Below, piece by piece: positions 6,981 to 15,170 of a stretch of DNA of 37,650 bases. This stretch comes from Bacteroidales bacterium (lineage in GTDB: Bacteria; Bacteroidota; Bacteroidia; Bacteroidales; Muribaculaceae). The translations under genes and the position numbers were made by a program. The stretch is taken from assembly GCA_014800685.1 (NCBI GenBank), contig JAAVFQ010000011.1, forward strand, positions 8,128-45,777. Reading direction: 5' to 3'. The notes beneath the pieces were generated by a model. The model saw only the letters and a program-made list of their open reading frames with translations. It was not told where the DNA came from and searched no databases. Each line of letters opens with the position of its first letter. Within the stretch, counting starts at the first letter, position 1.

Positions 6981-8798
6981 TTAGAATCTGAGATCGTGGA
7001 GCGCCCGGAGGAGGTAGGAGTTATCGTTTCGGTCTCTGACGGCGATACGTATGAAACGGTCAGAACCGTCGAAGCCTCGTTTGCCGGTGCAGTCCTTGAT
7101 AAGGATGTTGTAGTCCTTAAGAAGCTTGACGGCTAAGGTGTGGGCAGAGATAGGGGCGTCTATACGGGCGAGAATGAAATTGGCTTGAGAAGGGGCCACG
7201 GTGAGCCATTCCACTTCCTTCAGGCGGTCGAGGAGCCAGTCTCTTTCTTCGGCATAGAGAGCGCATGCGCGGGAATAGTCGGCTTCGTATTTGCCAAAAA
7301 TCTGCATATAGAATTCGGCGAAGGAATTGATATTCCAGATGGCGACACTCTTTTTCATTTGGGCGATTAGAGCGACATCGGCAGAAGCCAGTACGCCGAG
7401 GCGCAGGCCGGGCACTCCGTAAGACTTCGAAATGCTCTTCAGGACAATCAAGCGTGGGTATCGGAGCAGAGTCTCTTCATTTAAAAGAGACTCCGCGAGG
7501 CCATCAGATGCGAAGTCAACGAAAGATTCGTCTACGATGAGCCTTACGCCGGACTCTTCAGCCCAGTCGGCGAGGCGTAGAAGGTCGGAGCGTGGGATAA
7601 AATTGCCGGAAGGATTGTCGGGATTGACGAGAATCAGCGAGCGGGCATCAGACACTTCGCACCAGCGGATGAGGTCGTCGGCAGAATACCGGAACAATGG
7701 AGGGGGAGCCTGAAAGAGGATTCTACCCTCTTGAGGAAGACGATTGAGATATTCTTCAAATGTAGGGCAAACGGCAGCGCAGGGGAGAGGCAAAGAAGCT
7801 GTCAGCTCCTTAATGAGCTCCGCAGCGCCGTTGCCCACGAGAATCATCTCCTTATGCAGTCCGAAATATTTGGCAGCGAGCATAGAGTTGACATCCATAC
7901 CGGAGGGGTATTCCCGAAGGAGCACGTCGAAACTTGCCTTCATCTCCTCCATCATTTTAGCCGGGGGGAAGAAAGGATTTACCAGATAGCAGAAATCCTT
8001 AATCTCGCTGTGTCGCCAGTAGCCGCCAAAAGAAGACTGCAGCAACTTGAGCCTCTGCTCGGGGTCGGCGAATATCGTTTCAGCAATTTTGAGGTCTTGA
8101 ATATCGTCAATCTCATACCATTTGAGGTCGCCGATGTCAACAGCCTTAATGTCGCAGGTATCGATGGTGGTAAGCACTCTGAGGACTTGCTCGTAATACT
8201 CATTATTTCCCATCGCCTTGATGTAGGCTTCGAGGAAAGGGATGTATCTTTGAGTGGCGAAATTGCGGGAAAGCTTGTAGACATTAACGGTTTTGAAATA
8301 GCGTTCGGCATGGCTGAAATCAAATTTGGAGCGAGGGATGAAGCTGATGATATTGTCGCGCTCATCGAGTTCAACCATAGTGCCATCCATCCAGGGCTTG
8401 TATTTAGCGACGAGGGCCACGTCGGGATAAGGGGAGTCGAGTGCGCAGTCGATGACGGCAGGCTCGTAGATAAGGTCAGACTCCAGCAGGAGAGTATCGT
8501 CAGCTTCGAGAAACTCCTTGGCAAGCCATAGGGAGTAGATATTGTTGGTATGGTCAAAAACGTTGTTTTCTATAAACGTAACAGGGAGAGAAGGGTAGTT
8601 GTCGCGCACATATTTAGTGAGATTGTCGCCGGCATATCCGGTGACAATAACGATATTGGAAAGATTTTTATCCTTAAGAGCGTCAAGGACACGGTCAATG
8701 ATCCTTATGCCATTGACTTCGAGCATACATTTAGTGTTTCCGGCAGTGAGATATCCGAGACGACGCCCCATGCCGGCAGCGAGAATAATAGCCTGCAT
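6981..8798 (-). CDS. Fusion of LicC/PntC-like nucleotidyltransferase and HisC/CobD-like PLP aminotransferase
   Basis: 605 residues from the ATG at 8798; an upstream ATG at 8837 would add 13 residues before the conserved MQAIILAAG start and is less likely. Residues 1-250 are a nucleotidyltransferase with LAAGMGRRL (6-14), TKCMLEVNG with Lys23, TNNIYSLWLA, ESDLIYEP, KTVNVYK and WYEIDDIQDL, closest in pattern to the CTP:phosphocholine (LicC) and phosphonate (PntC) cytidylyltransferases. Residues about 265-605 are a fold-type I PLP enzyme with VNPDNPSG, LIVDESFVDF and LKSISKSYGVPGLRLG, where Lys458 should bind PLP. The pattern resembles histidinol-phosphate aminotransferase and threonine-phosphate decarboxylase. 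The fusion probably makes and CMP-activates an amino-phospho group for LicD. The substrate is unknown. It heads the minus operon. Confidence 0.8.
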   Translation of the reverse strand: MQAIILAAGMGRRLGYLTAGNTKCMLEVNGIRIIDRVLDALKDKNLSNIVIVTGYAGDNLTKYVRDNYPSLPVTFIENNVFDHTNNIYSLWLAKEFLEADDTLLLESDLIYEPAVIDCALDSPYPDVALVAKYKPWMDGTMVELDERDNIISFIPRSKFDFSHAERYFKTVNVYKLSRNFATQRYIPFLEAYIKAMGNNEYYEQVLRVLTTIDTCDIKAVDIGDLKWYEIDDIQDLKIAETIFADPEQRLKLLQSSFGGYWRHSEIKDFCYLVNPFFPPAKMMEEMKASFDVLLREYPSGMDVNSMLAAKYFGLHKEMILVGNGAAELIKELTASLPLPCAAVCPTFEEYLNRLPQEGRILFQAPPPLFRYSADDLIRWCEVSDARSLILVNPDNPSGNFIPRSDLLRLADWAEESGVRLIVDESFVDFASDGLAESLLNEETLLRYPRLIVLKSISKSYGVPGLRLGVLASADVALIAQMKKSVAIWNINSFAEFYMQIFGKYEADYSRACALYAEERDWLLDRLKEVEWLTVAPSQANFILARIDAPISAHTLAVKLLKDYNILIKDCTGKRGFDGSDRFIRIAVRDRNDNSYLLRALHDLRF

Positions 8799-8883
8799 TA
8801 GCTTGGAAAATTGAAAGAAATTGAAGTGGAGACACAAAGCCTTCCGGCGGTTTGGCAGAGAGGGCTATCTGTCAACTTCAATG

Positions 8884-8891
8884 CAAAGTTA
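8884..8891 (-). promoter_or_regulatory. -7 element of the fusion-flippase-licD operon
   Basis: The minus strand reads TAACTTTG about 86 nt upstream of the ATG at 8798. The -33 region is weak (no clear TTTG at 19-21 nt). It is divergent from the polysaccharide-export promoter at 9039-9070. Confidence 0.55.
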
Positions 8892-9038
8892 ATAAAAAAG
8901 AATGGTAAAGCCATATAAATAGGGAGTAAATGTGGAAATGGCGGGGAGAGGAAATGAAAAATCGGAGAGTTAAAATGGTAATAATCCGCGGAAAAGGACG
9001 TTAAGAAAGAAGAATAAGAAAGGAGCAGAGTCCGACAA

Positions 9039-9070
9039 TTTGTGCGGATGGAGTTTTTTTCGTAATTTTG
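9039..9070 (+). promoter_or_regulatory. Promoter of the polysaccharide export/polymerase operon
   Basis: TTTG (9039-9042), a 20-nt spacer and TAATTTTG (9063-9070) match the Bacteroides consensus fully. Predicted start is near 9077, giving a leader of about 73 nt before the ATG at 9150. No invertible-promoter inverted repeats and no riboswitch were recognised in 8799-9149. Confidence 0.8.
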
Positions 9071-9149
9071 CAGACTGAGTGGATTGGAGCATTTTTTCAG
9101 AAGAGAGCACGCCACTCGGCACGTATAGTTTATTTTAAGACTGACCTGA

Positions 9150-9947
9150 ATGAAAAAGATATTTGTTTTTGTGGCGTTGCTATCGCTGCTATGCTCCTGC
9201 AAGAGCAATCAGCAACTGGGATATTTCACCGATCTTAGCCAGAGCACGGAAGGAATGGTGCCCCTTCAGAAGAGCGACCTTGTGATAGCTCCGCAAGACG
9301 AGCTGCTCATCAATGTAACCTCAGAGGTGCCCGAAGCGACGTCGATCTACAATCTGCCCTTCAACGTGCCCGGCTCGCGTGAAGACATTCTGATGAACAC
9401 GCAGACCACACAGAAACAGACATACGTAGTGGACCGCCAGGGGGATATAAATTTCCCTATCCTCGGCAAACTGCACGTGGCCGGCAAGACGACGTCACAG
9501 GTGGCCGACGAGATAACCCGCCGGATAGCCGAAGATGTGGAGGCTCCCTACGTGAGAGTGGAGTTGGTCAACTTCCGCATCAAGGTAATGGGCGAAGTGA
9601 CCAAGCCCGGATCCTATAAGTTTGATACAGAGCGCGTCACGGTGCTTGATGCCCTTGCGGAGGCCGGAGACATGACCATCTTCGGGCGCAGAGACAACGT
9701 CACGGTATGGCGCGAAGAGAACGGCGTGGCCACCTATCACAAACTGAATCTTAACGATTCCAAAATCATTAATTCACCCTACTATTATCTGAAGCAGAAC
9801 GACGTGGTCTATGTAGAGCCGGGAAGCTCCCGCAGCGGTCAGGCAGAGTATAATCAGAATAACAGCTTCAAAGTCAGCGTAGTTTCTGCAGTAGTGAGCG
9901 GCTGCTCTGTGGTAGCGTCGCTTCTGATAGCGCTCCTTGCCAAATAA
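9150..9947 (+). CDS. Wza-like outer-membrane polysaccharide export lipoprotein
   Basis: 265 residues. The signal peptide ends in LCSC, with Cys17 as lipid-attachment site. The Poly_export domain spans about 45-140 (QDELLINVTSEVP; YVVDRQGDINFPILGKLHVAGKT; VRVELVNFRIKVMGEV). An SLBB-type unit follows (KPGSYKFDTERVTVLDALAEAGDM), then NDVVYVEPG, and a C-terminal hydrophobic segment (SAVVSGCSVVASLLIALLAK) like those ending Bacteroidetes export proteins. It should form the outer-membrane channel for the polymer, working with the Wzz-type protein encoded 101 nt downstream. It is the first gene of the plus operon and shorter than E. coli Wza, as usual for Bacteroidales. Confidence 0.88.
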   Translation: MKKIFVFVALLSLLCSCKSNQQLGYFTDLSQSTEGMVPLQKSDLVIAPQDELLINVTSEVPEATSIYNLPFNVPGSREDILMNTQTTQKQTYVVDRQGDINFPILGKLHVAGKTTSQVADEITRRIAEDVEAPYVRVELVNFRIKVMGEVTKPGSYKFDTERVTVLDALAEAGDMTIFGRRDNVTVWREENGVATYHKLNLNDSKIINSPYYYLKQNDVVYVEPGSSRSGQAEYNQNNSFKVSVVSAVVSGCSVVASLLIALLAK

Positions 9948-10048
9948 GTAAGTTCTGGAAGGATAAGGATTAAAAAATACTTTCTTAAGGAAGTTCGGCA
10001 GCAGAGGAAGCGGCCGGAGAAATAAAAATTCCGACAAAAAGCACGACA

Positions 10049-11677
10049 ATGGAAAAGCAATATGAAGACCTTATAAAAGACGATGAGCGAGTAGGAATGG
10101 GAAAATTCCTGCGCTATCTGCTGAAATGCTGGTGGGCAGTAGCTGCATGCGTAGTGATATTCGCCGCTTTGGGCTATGTCTACAGCAAGATAAAGTCGGA
10201 AAAATATGAGGTGATGGCCAGCATCATAATGAACGACACCGATAGCGACGGAAAAGGGACGTTAGGGGGTGGACTGGGCAGTCTCTTCTCCAGCTTTAAT
10301 ATGGGAGGTGCGAGCTATAAGCTCGTAGAGGATGAGATACGCAGAATCCAGAGCCGCGGCAATCTTGAAGAGGTGGTGAAAATGCTGAATCTCAACAGTA
10401 AAAACTGGTCGAAATCCGGTATGCTCAAGCCAAAGGTATGGTATTATAATGACGCTCCTCTTACCGTCTCACTGCCGGCAGCAGTAGCCGACACACTCTC
10501 GGCCGCTACAAAATTCCGTATCGACGTGGCCGAAGGAGGGAAAGAGATTCACGTGAAAGCCGAGCAGCCAATGGGCAAGACTGTGCTTGACCAGACATAT
10601 AAGGCCTTCCCGATACAGGCCAAGACCCCTCGCGGCACGTTCCGCATAGACAAGAGCGTGACCTATAATCCTTCAGAGCCGCTTACGTTCTATAACGTTA
10701 CTACCAGCCCGAAGATATATGCAGAATCGCTCTATAAAGATTTAGACATGGCCTCGCCGACAAAGAAGTCTAATATCATCTACATGAGCATCGATGAGGT
10801 TAGGCCGGATCGTGGTGAAGACATCCTGAATAATCTGGTGGCCATTTACAATCTGCGTTCGATAGAGACAGGCCATGAAGAGGCTCGGGCCGCCATAGAC
10901 TTTATAGATGAGCGCATGGTGGAACTCTATCAGCAGCTTCAGAACAGCGAGAAGAGCATAGAGACATATAAAAAGGCCAACAATATCGTAGATCCGGAGG
11001 CAGAGGCTGAATATATTTTCAAGAAAAAGGGAGGCGCGGAGACAGCCATTGTAGAGCAGCGCACCAAGGCCGGCGTCTCTCAGATGATAATAGACTTTCT
11101 GCGCAATGAGAATACGCGCTACAGCCTGATACCCTTCACGTCAGACGCCCCGGAAGCCCCCATACAGGCGTATAACGAACTTGCGCTTGAGCGTCTGCGT
11201 CTCGAGCAGAACGCCAAGGGGAACAATGCCAGCCTAAAGGGCGTAACAGCCCAAATGGACGCTATGCGTGCCAACCTTATCTCGACAATGGAGCGAGAGC
11301 TGAGCGCTACGCGAATAGCCATAGGAGATCTGGAGAAAGTGAATCACGAGTCGGAATCGCGCATAGGGCAGGTGCCCTCCATAGAGAGAAAGCTTACAGA
11401 GCTCTACCGCAATCAGACCATCCAGAATCAGATATACGGCTTTATGCTGCAGAAGCGTGAAGAGAATCAGCTGAAACTGGCGCGTGAGATACCGGCCGGA
11501 AGAATCATGGAAAAGGCTTACTCCTCCACTGAACCTAAAGGACTTGGAGGCAAAATTCTTATCATCCTATTCGGATTTCTTGGCGGAATCTTAGGAGTCG
11601 GCGGTCTCTATATCGTCTACTGGTATCAGAACCGTTGCGACCGTCTTGCTTCAGCTTCACTCGATGAGCGGGACTAA
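10049..11677 (+). CDS. Wzz-type chain-length determinant / polysaccharide co-polymerase
   Basis: 542 residues with two membrane segments, near 31-50 (CWWAVAACVVIFAALGYVYS) and near 508-530 (ILIILFGFLGGILGVGGLYI). Between them is a long periplasmic part with a coiled-coil-prone region (about 285-470). It begins YEVMASIIMND after the first membrane helix, the Wzz motif, and ends with the GNVR-like stretch before the second helix. No tyrosine-kinase domain or Tyr-rich tail is present, unlike some Bacteroides co-polymerases. It sets polymer length together with the downstream Wzy-like protein. The polymerase start codon overlaps this gene by 14 nt, indicating translational coupling. Confidence 0.88.
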   Translation: MEKQYEDLIKDDERVGMGKFLRYLLKCWWAVAACVVIFAALGYVYSKIKSEKYEVMASIIMNDTDSDGKGTLGGGLGSLFSSFNMGGASYKLVEDEIRRIQSRGNLEEVVKMLNLNSKNWSKSGMLKPKVWYYNDAPLTVSLPAAVADTLSAATKFRIDVAEGGKEIHVKAEQPMGKTVLDQTYKAFPIQAKTPRGTFRIDKSVTYNPSEPLTFYNVTTSPKIYAESLYKDLDMASPTKKSNIIYMSIDEVRPDRGEDILNNLVAIYNLRSIETGHEEARAAIDFIDERMVELYQQLQNSEKSIETYKKANNIVDPEAEAEYIFKKKGGAETAIVEQRTKAGVSQMIIDFLRNENTRYSLIPFTSDAPEAPIQAYNELALERLRLEQNAKGNNASLKGVTAQMDAMRANLISTMERELSATRIAIGDLEKVNHESESRIGQVPSIERKLTELYRNQTIQNQIYGFMLQKREENQLKLAREIPAGRIMEKAYSSTEPKGLGGKILIILFGFLGGILGVGGLYIVYWYQNRCDRLASASLDERD

Positions 11678-13118
11678 ATTATTTTCAGCCATAGAAAAAA
11701 GAGAAATCGCCTTGATAAAGGATGCTGATAACATCAAGAGCAGCGGAAAGCGTCAGCGCCGTCCGCGGATGCTCGATGTGCTGGAGAGTATCGCTCCGCT
11801 GAAGATAAAATGCGTAGGCTGGGGAGTGATAGGACTCTTCTGGGTGCTTGGTGTCTGGGCTTTTATAGCGCAGCGGGTGGGCATCTTTGATGCTCTCTTC
11901 ACACCGATGCAGTTGCTGACCGACATGGTGCTCATCCTGCTCGGGGTCTGGACTATAAGGAATGCTTGGGACATAGCCGTACTGGTGATTTACCTTGTGG
12001 TCTCGGCTATAAGTACTATTTGGGTCAACGAACTTTCGCCTACCTTCTGGCTCAATGGCTCAAGATTCTATTTCTACATCATCTTCCTGACTCCCATATT
12101 CCGCTGGATACTATCGAAGAAAAACAGAGCTATTTATTTCATAGAGAAGTTTGACGCCTCGCTCTACGTCTTTCTCTGGCTTCAGGTGCCTTCCATGATA
12201 TTTGAGTATGTGGCTTTAGGAGGCAACGACCAGGGAGGCGGCACGCTTGGCAACTATATGTCCCATATCATCTCCTGCCTTATCTATTGCATTTCCTTCT
12301 ATCTCATGCTGAAAAAATGGGATAAGGAGAAGGGATATATAAGCAATCTGCTGGCCAACTGGACGCTCATCTTCCTGCTCTGTCCCACATTCATGAACGA
12401 GACAAAAGTCTCATTCATCTATCTGGTGCTCTACTTCTTCTTCCTGGTGCCATTCAATCGCAAATTCGTGCGCAACATCCTCATAACGATACCATTCATC
12501 GCTGTCGGTCTGGTCGCCGCCGTCTATCTCTATCTTAACACCGTAGACGTCTCGGATGAACAGATGTCGCTCGAATGGCTGGAATATTACGTGATGGGTG
12601 ATGATGAAACCTACGAAATCATGGAGTCGATGCTCGACACCTACGGCAATGACGAAGACCGCGACTTCATGCGCGGCGCAAAATTCCTGATGCTTCCCGC
12701 CGTCCTTGTGGATAAGCCGTGGGGAGTATGGGTAGGATATGGAGCAAGTCAATATAAAGGTGCCTCAGTGATGGAGAAGACAGAATTCTTAAGACGCTAT
12801 GAATGGTTCTTCTTCGGCACGACTACTCTGGGCATGATGACAATGGTAGACCTTGGAACGGCCGGGATAGCTTGGCTGCTCTTCGCTCTGGCAGTAATGT
12901 TCGGCTGGCTTGGGCCGCGAGGCCGCTTCAAGGGGCAGCTGCAATGGTATCTCGGACTGCAGGTGCTGATAATGATGGTCTACGCATCAAATCTTACCAT
13001 ACTCTCATGCGCGCTTCCATTTATCTATCTCGTAATGCTCAGTTGCCATTGGGATAGGGTAGAGCAGGCCGTTGCCTGGCGGCGCCAAATAGAGCAGTCG
13101 GCCTCCGAGAAGCAATAA
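11664..13118 (+). CDS. Wzy-like O-antigen/capsule polymerase
   Basis: 484 residues from the ATG at 11664, which overlaps the upstream stop (ATGAGCGGGACTAA). An upstream TTG at 11646 is possible but less likely. The protein has 10 or more hydrophobic segments, a cytoplasmic basic N-terminus, and a larger hydrophilic loop near residues 290-370 containing DEDRDFMRGAKFLMLPAVLVDKPWGVWVGYGASQY, the kind of periplasmic loop found in O-antigen ligase/polymerase-like proteins. Sequence identity in this class is always low, so the call rests on topology and context (after Wzz, before glycosyltransferases). A ligase role is possible but a polymerase fits the operon better. Confidence 0.7.
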   Translation: MSGTKLFSAIEKREIALIKDADNIKSSGKRQRRPRMLDVLESIAPLKIKCVGWGVIGLFWVLGVWAFIAQRVGIFDALFTPMQLLTDMVLILLGVWTIRNAWDIAVLVIYLVVSAISTIWVNELSPTFWLNGSRFYFYIIFLTPIFRWILSKKNRAIYFIEKFDASLYVFLWLQVPSMIFEYVALGGNDQGGGTLGNYMSHIISCLIYCISFYLMLKKWDKEKGYISNLLANWTLIFLLCPTFMNETKVSFIYLVLYFFFLVPFNRKFVRNILITIPFIAVGLVAAVYLYLNTVDVSDEQMSLEWLEYYVMGDDETYEIMESMLDTYGNDEDRDFMRGAKFLMLPAVLVDKPWGVWVGYGASQYKGASVMEKTEFLRRYEWFFFGTTTLGMMTMVDLGTAGIAWLLFALAVMFGWLGPRGRFKGQLQWYLGLQVLIMMVYASNLTILSCALPFIYLVMLSCHWDRVEQAVAWRRQIEQSASEKQ

Positions 13119-13204
13119 ATGAGCGCATTGCAGCGTTATGAAGAAAACCGTCCCGGAAGTTGACCGGGGTGGCATCAGAGGTCATATCCACAAATTTTAC
13201 TGTC

Positions 13205-14413
13205 TTGAAAATACTCATAGTAAATAAATTTTTTTATCCCCGCGGCGGAGACTGTGTGGTGGCCATGTCCACACGCAGACTACTGATGGAGCGAGGCCAC
13301 GATGTGAGGGTCTTTGCCATGCACCATCCGGAAAATATAGAGTTGCCGGATGAGACAGGCTATGCCAAAGAGGTGAATTTTGCCGGAGGCATCAAGGCTA
13401 AGCTGGCCGGTGTCCGCAGGATACTCGGTCTGGGCGACATTCGCAGGAGTGTGGCCGAAGTGCTTGATGATTTCCGGCCGGACGTCGTTCATCTTCACAA
13501 CGTGCACAGCTATCTCTCCCCATGGATAGGGGAGGAGGCAGCCCGGAGAGGGATTCGTGTGGTATGGACGCTTCACGACTACAAGCTTCTATGCCCTTCC
13601 TATTCCTGCCGTCGCCCTGACGGTTCGGTGTGTGAAGAGTGTCTGCATGGCGACTTTCAGGTTATAAGGTACAAGTGCATGAAAGGCTCCTCAGCTCAGA
13701 GTCTGCTTGCCGATGTGGAAGCGCGCTATTGGAATAGAAAGCGATTGGCCGCCATGACCGACGTCTTCATCGCGCCCTCTCATTTCATGCGCAACAAGAT
13801 GCTTGAAGGGGGCTTCCCGCAGCTAAAAGTGCGCACCCTGCATAACTTCATAGACCCTCGCAAGTCAGAACTGCTTGCCGAGGCCTCCCATAATGCCCGC
13901 GAAGATTACTTCTGCTACGTGGGCCGACTCTCCGAAGAGAAGGGTGTGGAGACTCTGCTGAAGGCGGCTACTGACGCCGGAGTGCGTCTTAAAGTGGCCG
14001 GGGGAGGGCCGCTAACATCGCAACTCACATCGCGCTATGCCTCAAATCCCGACATTGAATTTCTCGGCCACCTTGATGCCACGGGTGTCGTCAATCTGCT
14101 ATCGAGAGCGAAGGCCTCCGTGGTGCCGTCGGAATGGTATGAAAACAATCCCCTTTCGGTCATAGAGTCGCTATGTGCCGGCACTCCTGTGATAGGGGCG
14201 GCCATAGGGGGGATTCCGGAGCTGATCTCCGAGCAGGACGGAGTGCTGTTCACTCCCGGCAATGCCGAGGAGCTCAGCGGCATCCTGAACGCTTTTGACA
14301 AGCGTCATCCCTTCAATCATAAATCCATCTCGGAGCGTGCGGTAAGGAAGTTCTCCCGAGACGGGCATTACGACAGCTTAATGGAAATATATCATGGCAA
14401 GGATAGAGAATGA
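13205..14413 (+). CDS. GT4-family glycosyltransferase
   Basis: 403 residues if translation starts at the TTG at 13205, which gives the expected start (M/L)KILIVNKFFYPRGGD. An upstream TTG at 13160 would add 15 unlikely residues, and no ATG is suitably placed. The GT-B fold of family 4 is shown by the N-terminal glycine-rich RGGD, VVHLHNVH, a C-terminal VGRLSEEKGVETLLKAA, and SEWYENNPLSVIESLCAG with the paired Glu of the nucleotide-sugar site. A Cys cluster (CPSYSCRRPDGSVCEEC ... KYKC, about 133-165) is typical of one GT4 subgroup and may bind a metal. It transfers a sugar to the lipid-linked repeat unit at the inner membrane. It overlaps the next gene by 20 nt. Confidence 0.82.
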   Translation: MKILIVNKFFYPRGGDCVVAMSTRRLLMERGHDVRVFAMHHPENIELPDETGYAKEVNFAGGIKAKLAGVRRILGLGDIRRSVAEVLDDFRPDVVHLHNVHSYLSPWIGEEAARRGIRVVWTLHDYKLLCPSYSCRRPDGSVCEECLHGDFQVIRYKCMKGSSAQSLLADVEARYWNRKRLAAMTDVFIAPSHFMRNKMLEGGFPQLKVRTLHNFIDPRKSELLAEASHNAREDYFCYVGRLSEEKGVETLLKAATDAGVRLKVAGGGPLTSQLTSRYASNPDIEFLGHLDATGVVNLLSRAKASVVPSEWYENNPLSVIESLCAGTPVIGAAIGGIPELISEQDGVLFTPGNAEELSGILNAFDKRHPFNHKSISERAVRKFSRDGHYDSLMEIYHGKDRE

Positions 14414-15170
14414 GAAGGGTGCTGACCGTCCGCTCATTTCAGTAGTCACCATAACGTATAATGCCGCACGCACCCTCCCGGTGACGATGGAGTCAGTAGC
14501 CTCCCAGACATTCGGCAACTATGAGCACCTCATAATAGACGGCGCCTCAAAAGACGACACGCTTGAAGTGGCCTCTCGCTTGCGCACGCCGGCCACTAGA
14601 ATAGTCAGTGAGCCGGATAAAGGGCTGTATGATGCCATGAACAAAGGTCTTCATCTCTCGCGCGGGGAGTATGTACTTTTTCTAAATGCCGGAGATGCCT
14701 TTGCCGACTCAGAGACTCTCCGGGATTTTGCTGAGGAAACGGGGCCCGATGTCGACATAATCTATGGCGACACGCTAATAGTGGATGCCGACCGGCGCGT
14801 GATCTCTCCCCGGCATCTCTCTGTCCCCGAAGAGCTCACCTTCAAAAGCTTTAGCGAAGGGATGCTTATATGTCATCAGGCATTTATGGTAAGGCGCGAC
14901 ATCGCTCCCGACTACGACCTGCAATATCGGTTTTCGGCTGACTACGACTGGACGGTGAAATGCATAAAAGCCACTTCTCCTGAACGATGCCGTAATCTTC
15001 ACCGCAATGTCATCCATTATCTGAGCGACGGCCTCACCGACAACAATAAGGTGGCCTCGCTGAAAGAGAGGTATAAAATCATGTGTCGCCATTACGGCAC
15101 AGCAACGGCCACCATGCGTCATATAGGATTTCTGCCACGCGCCATAAAACGTAAATTCACCGGTAAATGA
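14394..15170 (+). CDS. GT2-family glycosyltransferase
   Basis: 258 residues with a GT-A fold of family 2: LISVVTITYNAARTLPVTMESVASQTF at the N-terminus, then HLIIDGASKDDT, SEPDKGLYDAMNKG and EYVLFLNAGD, where the NAGD Asp takes the DxD metal-site role. It resembles the WcaA/WcaE-like group that uses NAGD. The C-terminus ends in a basic stretch (PRAIKRKFTGK). It overlaps the upstream GT4 gene by 20 nt and shares ATGA with the downstream regulator gene. With only two glycosyltransferases in this operon, the repeat unit is either short or built with enzymes encoded elsewhere. Confidence 0.85.
   Translation: MARIENEKGADRPLISVVTITYNAARTLPVTMESVASQTFGNYEHLIIDGASKDDTLEVASRLRTPATRIVSEPDKGLYDAMNKGLHLSRGEYVLFLNAGDAFADSETLRDFAEETGPDVDIIYGDTLIVDADRRVISPRHLSVPEELTFKSFSEGMLICHQAFMVRRDIAPDYDLQYRFSADYDWTVKCIKATSPERCRNLHRNVIHYLSDGLTDNNKVASLKERYKIMCRHYGTATATMRHIGFLPRAIKRKFTGK

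Noticed and set aside
8799..9149. Possible invertible capsule promoter or riboswitch
   Set aside because: No inverted repeats bracket either promoter, no recombinase gene is nearby, and no known riboswitch core was recognised.
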